Assembly: GCF_946885855.1 (NCBI RefSeq)
Contig: NZ_CAMPHH010000083.1
Location: 1-12,523, forward strand
Source: an uncultured Actinotalea sp.
GTDB taxonomy: Bacteria; Actinomycetota; Actinomycetes; Actinomycetales; Cellulomonadaceae
Length of the DNA: 12,523 nucleotides
Reading direction: 5' to 3'
The notes below the pieces were generated by a model. It worked only from the letters and a program-made list of their open reading frames with translations, was not told where the DNA came from and searched no databases. Numbering within the stretch: position 1 is the first letter of the stretch; the number at the start of each line of letters is the position of its first letter. The position numbers and the translations under genes were made by a program. Below, piece after piece: positions 12,452-12,523 of this stretch.

Positions 12452-12523
12452 CGCCGTTCGGGGACGGATGAGGCCAAACCGTGATCTCTGCTCCTCCGAT
12501 CGGGCACCCCGCCGCCATCCCGC

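Noticed and set aside
1..12523. Mobile element, phage or defence island signatures
   Set aside because: No transposase, integrase, terminal inverted repeats, direct-repeat attachment sites beside the tRNA, or known defence genes were seen.

Overview
The window is very GC-rich, with almost every third codon position G or C, frequent GTG starts and short intergenic gaps. The gene families (heliorhodopsin, PspC, DUF2277, a stand-alone LigD-type polymerase, a lipoprotein L,D-transpeptidase) point to a monoderm actinobacterium. A near-match to the CebR/CelR cellulose operator at the right end makes a cellulolytic member of the Micrococcales, such as Cellulomonas or a relative, my best guess. That placement is inference.

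Left part (1-3374): a small two-helix membrane protein and a tandem-GNAT acetyltransferase run rightward. They converge on a complete heliorhodopsin gene on the minus strand, with its retinal lysine and counterion glutamate intact. Upstream of it on the same strand lie tRNA-Thr(CGU), with its own terminator and a promoter embedded in the preceding gene's terminator, and then an alpha/beta hydrolase.

Middle (3375-6505): a LigD-like primase-polymerase domain protein (minus) is transcribed away from an unrecognised all-helical 164-residue protein (plus). Between them is a 338-bp gap with an odd coding-like stretch. The helical protein converges, across a strong hairpin, on a DUF2277 protein, which is preceded on the same strand by a lipoprotein L,D-transpeptidase.

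Right part (6506-12523): two tandem hairpins separate the transpeptidase from a 740-residue secreted, alanine-rich coiled-coil protein that has no lysine and only two cysteines, one at each end of the coil. Then, rightward, come a small zinc-finger-like protein, an orphan RsbW-type ATPase, a fused thioredoxin/CcdA-like membrane protein and a PspC-domain protein. The window closes with a putative 65-residue cysteine-containing protein (minus). Its predicted promoter is covered by a CebR-like operator and a perfect CRP-family consensus site.

The genes do not form one obvious pathway. The recurring theme is cell envelope and stress: light sensing, cell-wall crosslinking, extracytoplasmic thiol chemistry, a PspC protein and an anti-sigma-like kinase. 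The strongest candidates for new biology are the lysine-free coiled-coil protein, the thioredoxin-CcdA fusion and the double-site regulatory region at the right edge. The heliorhodopsin is the most notable recognised gene.
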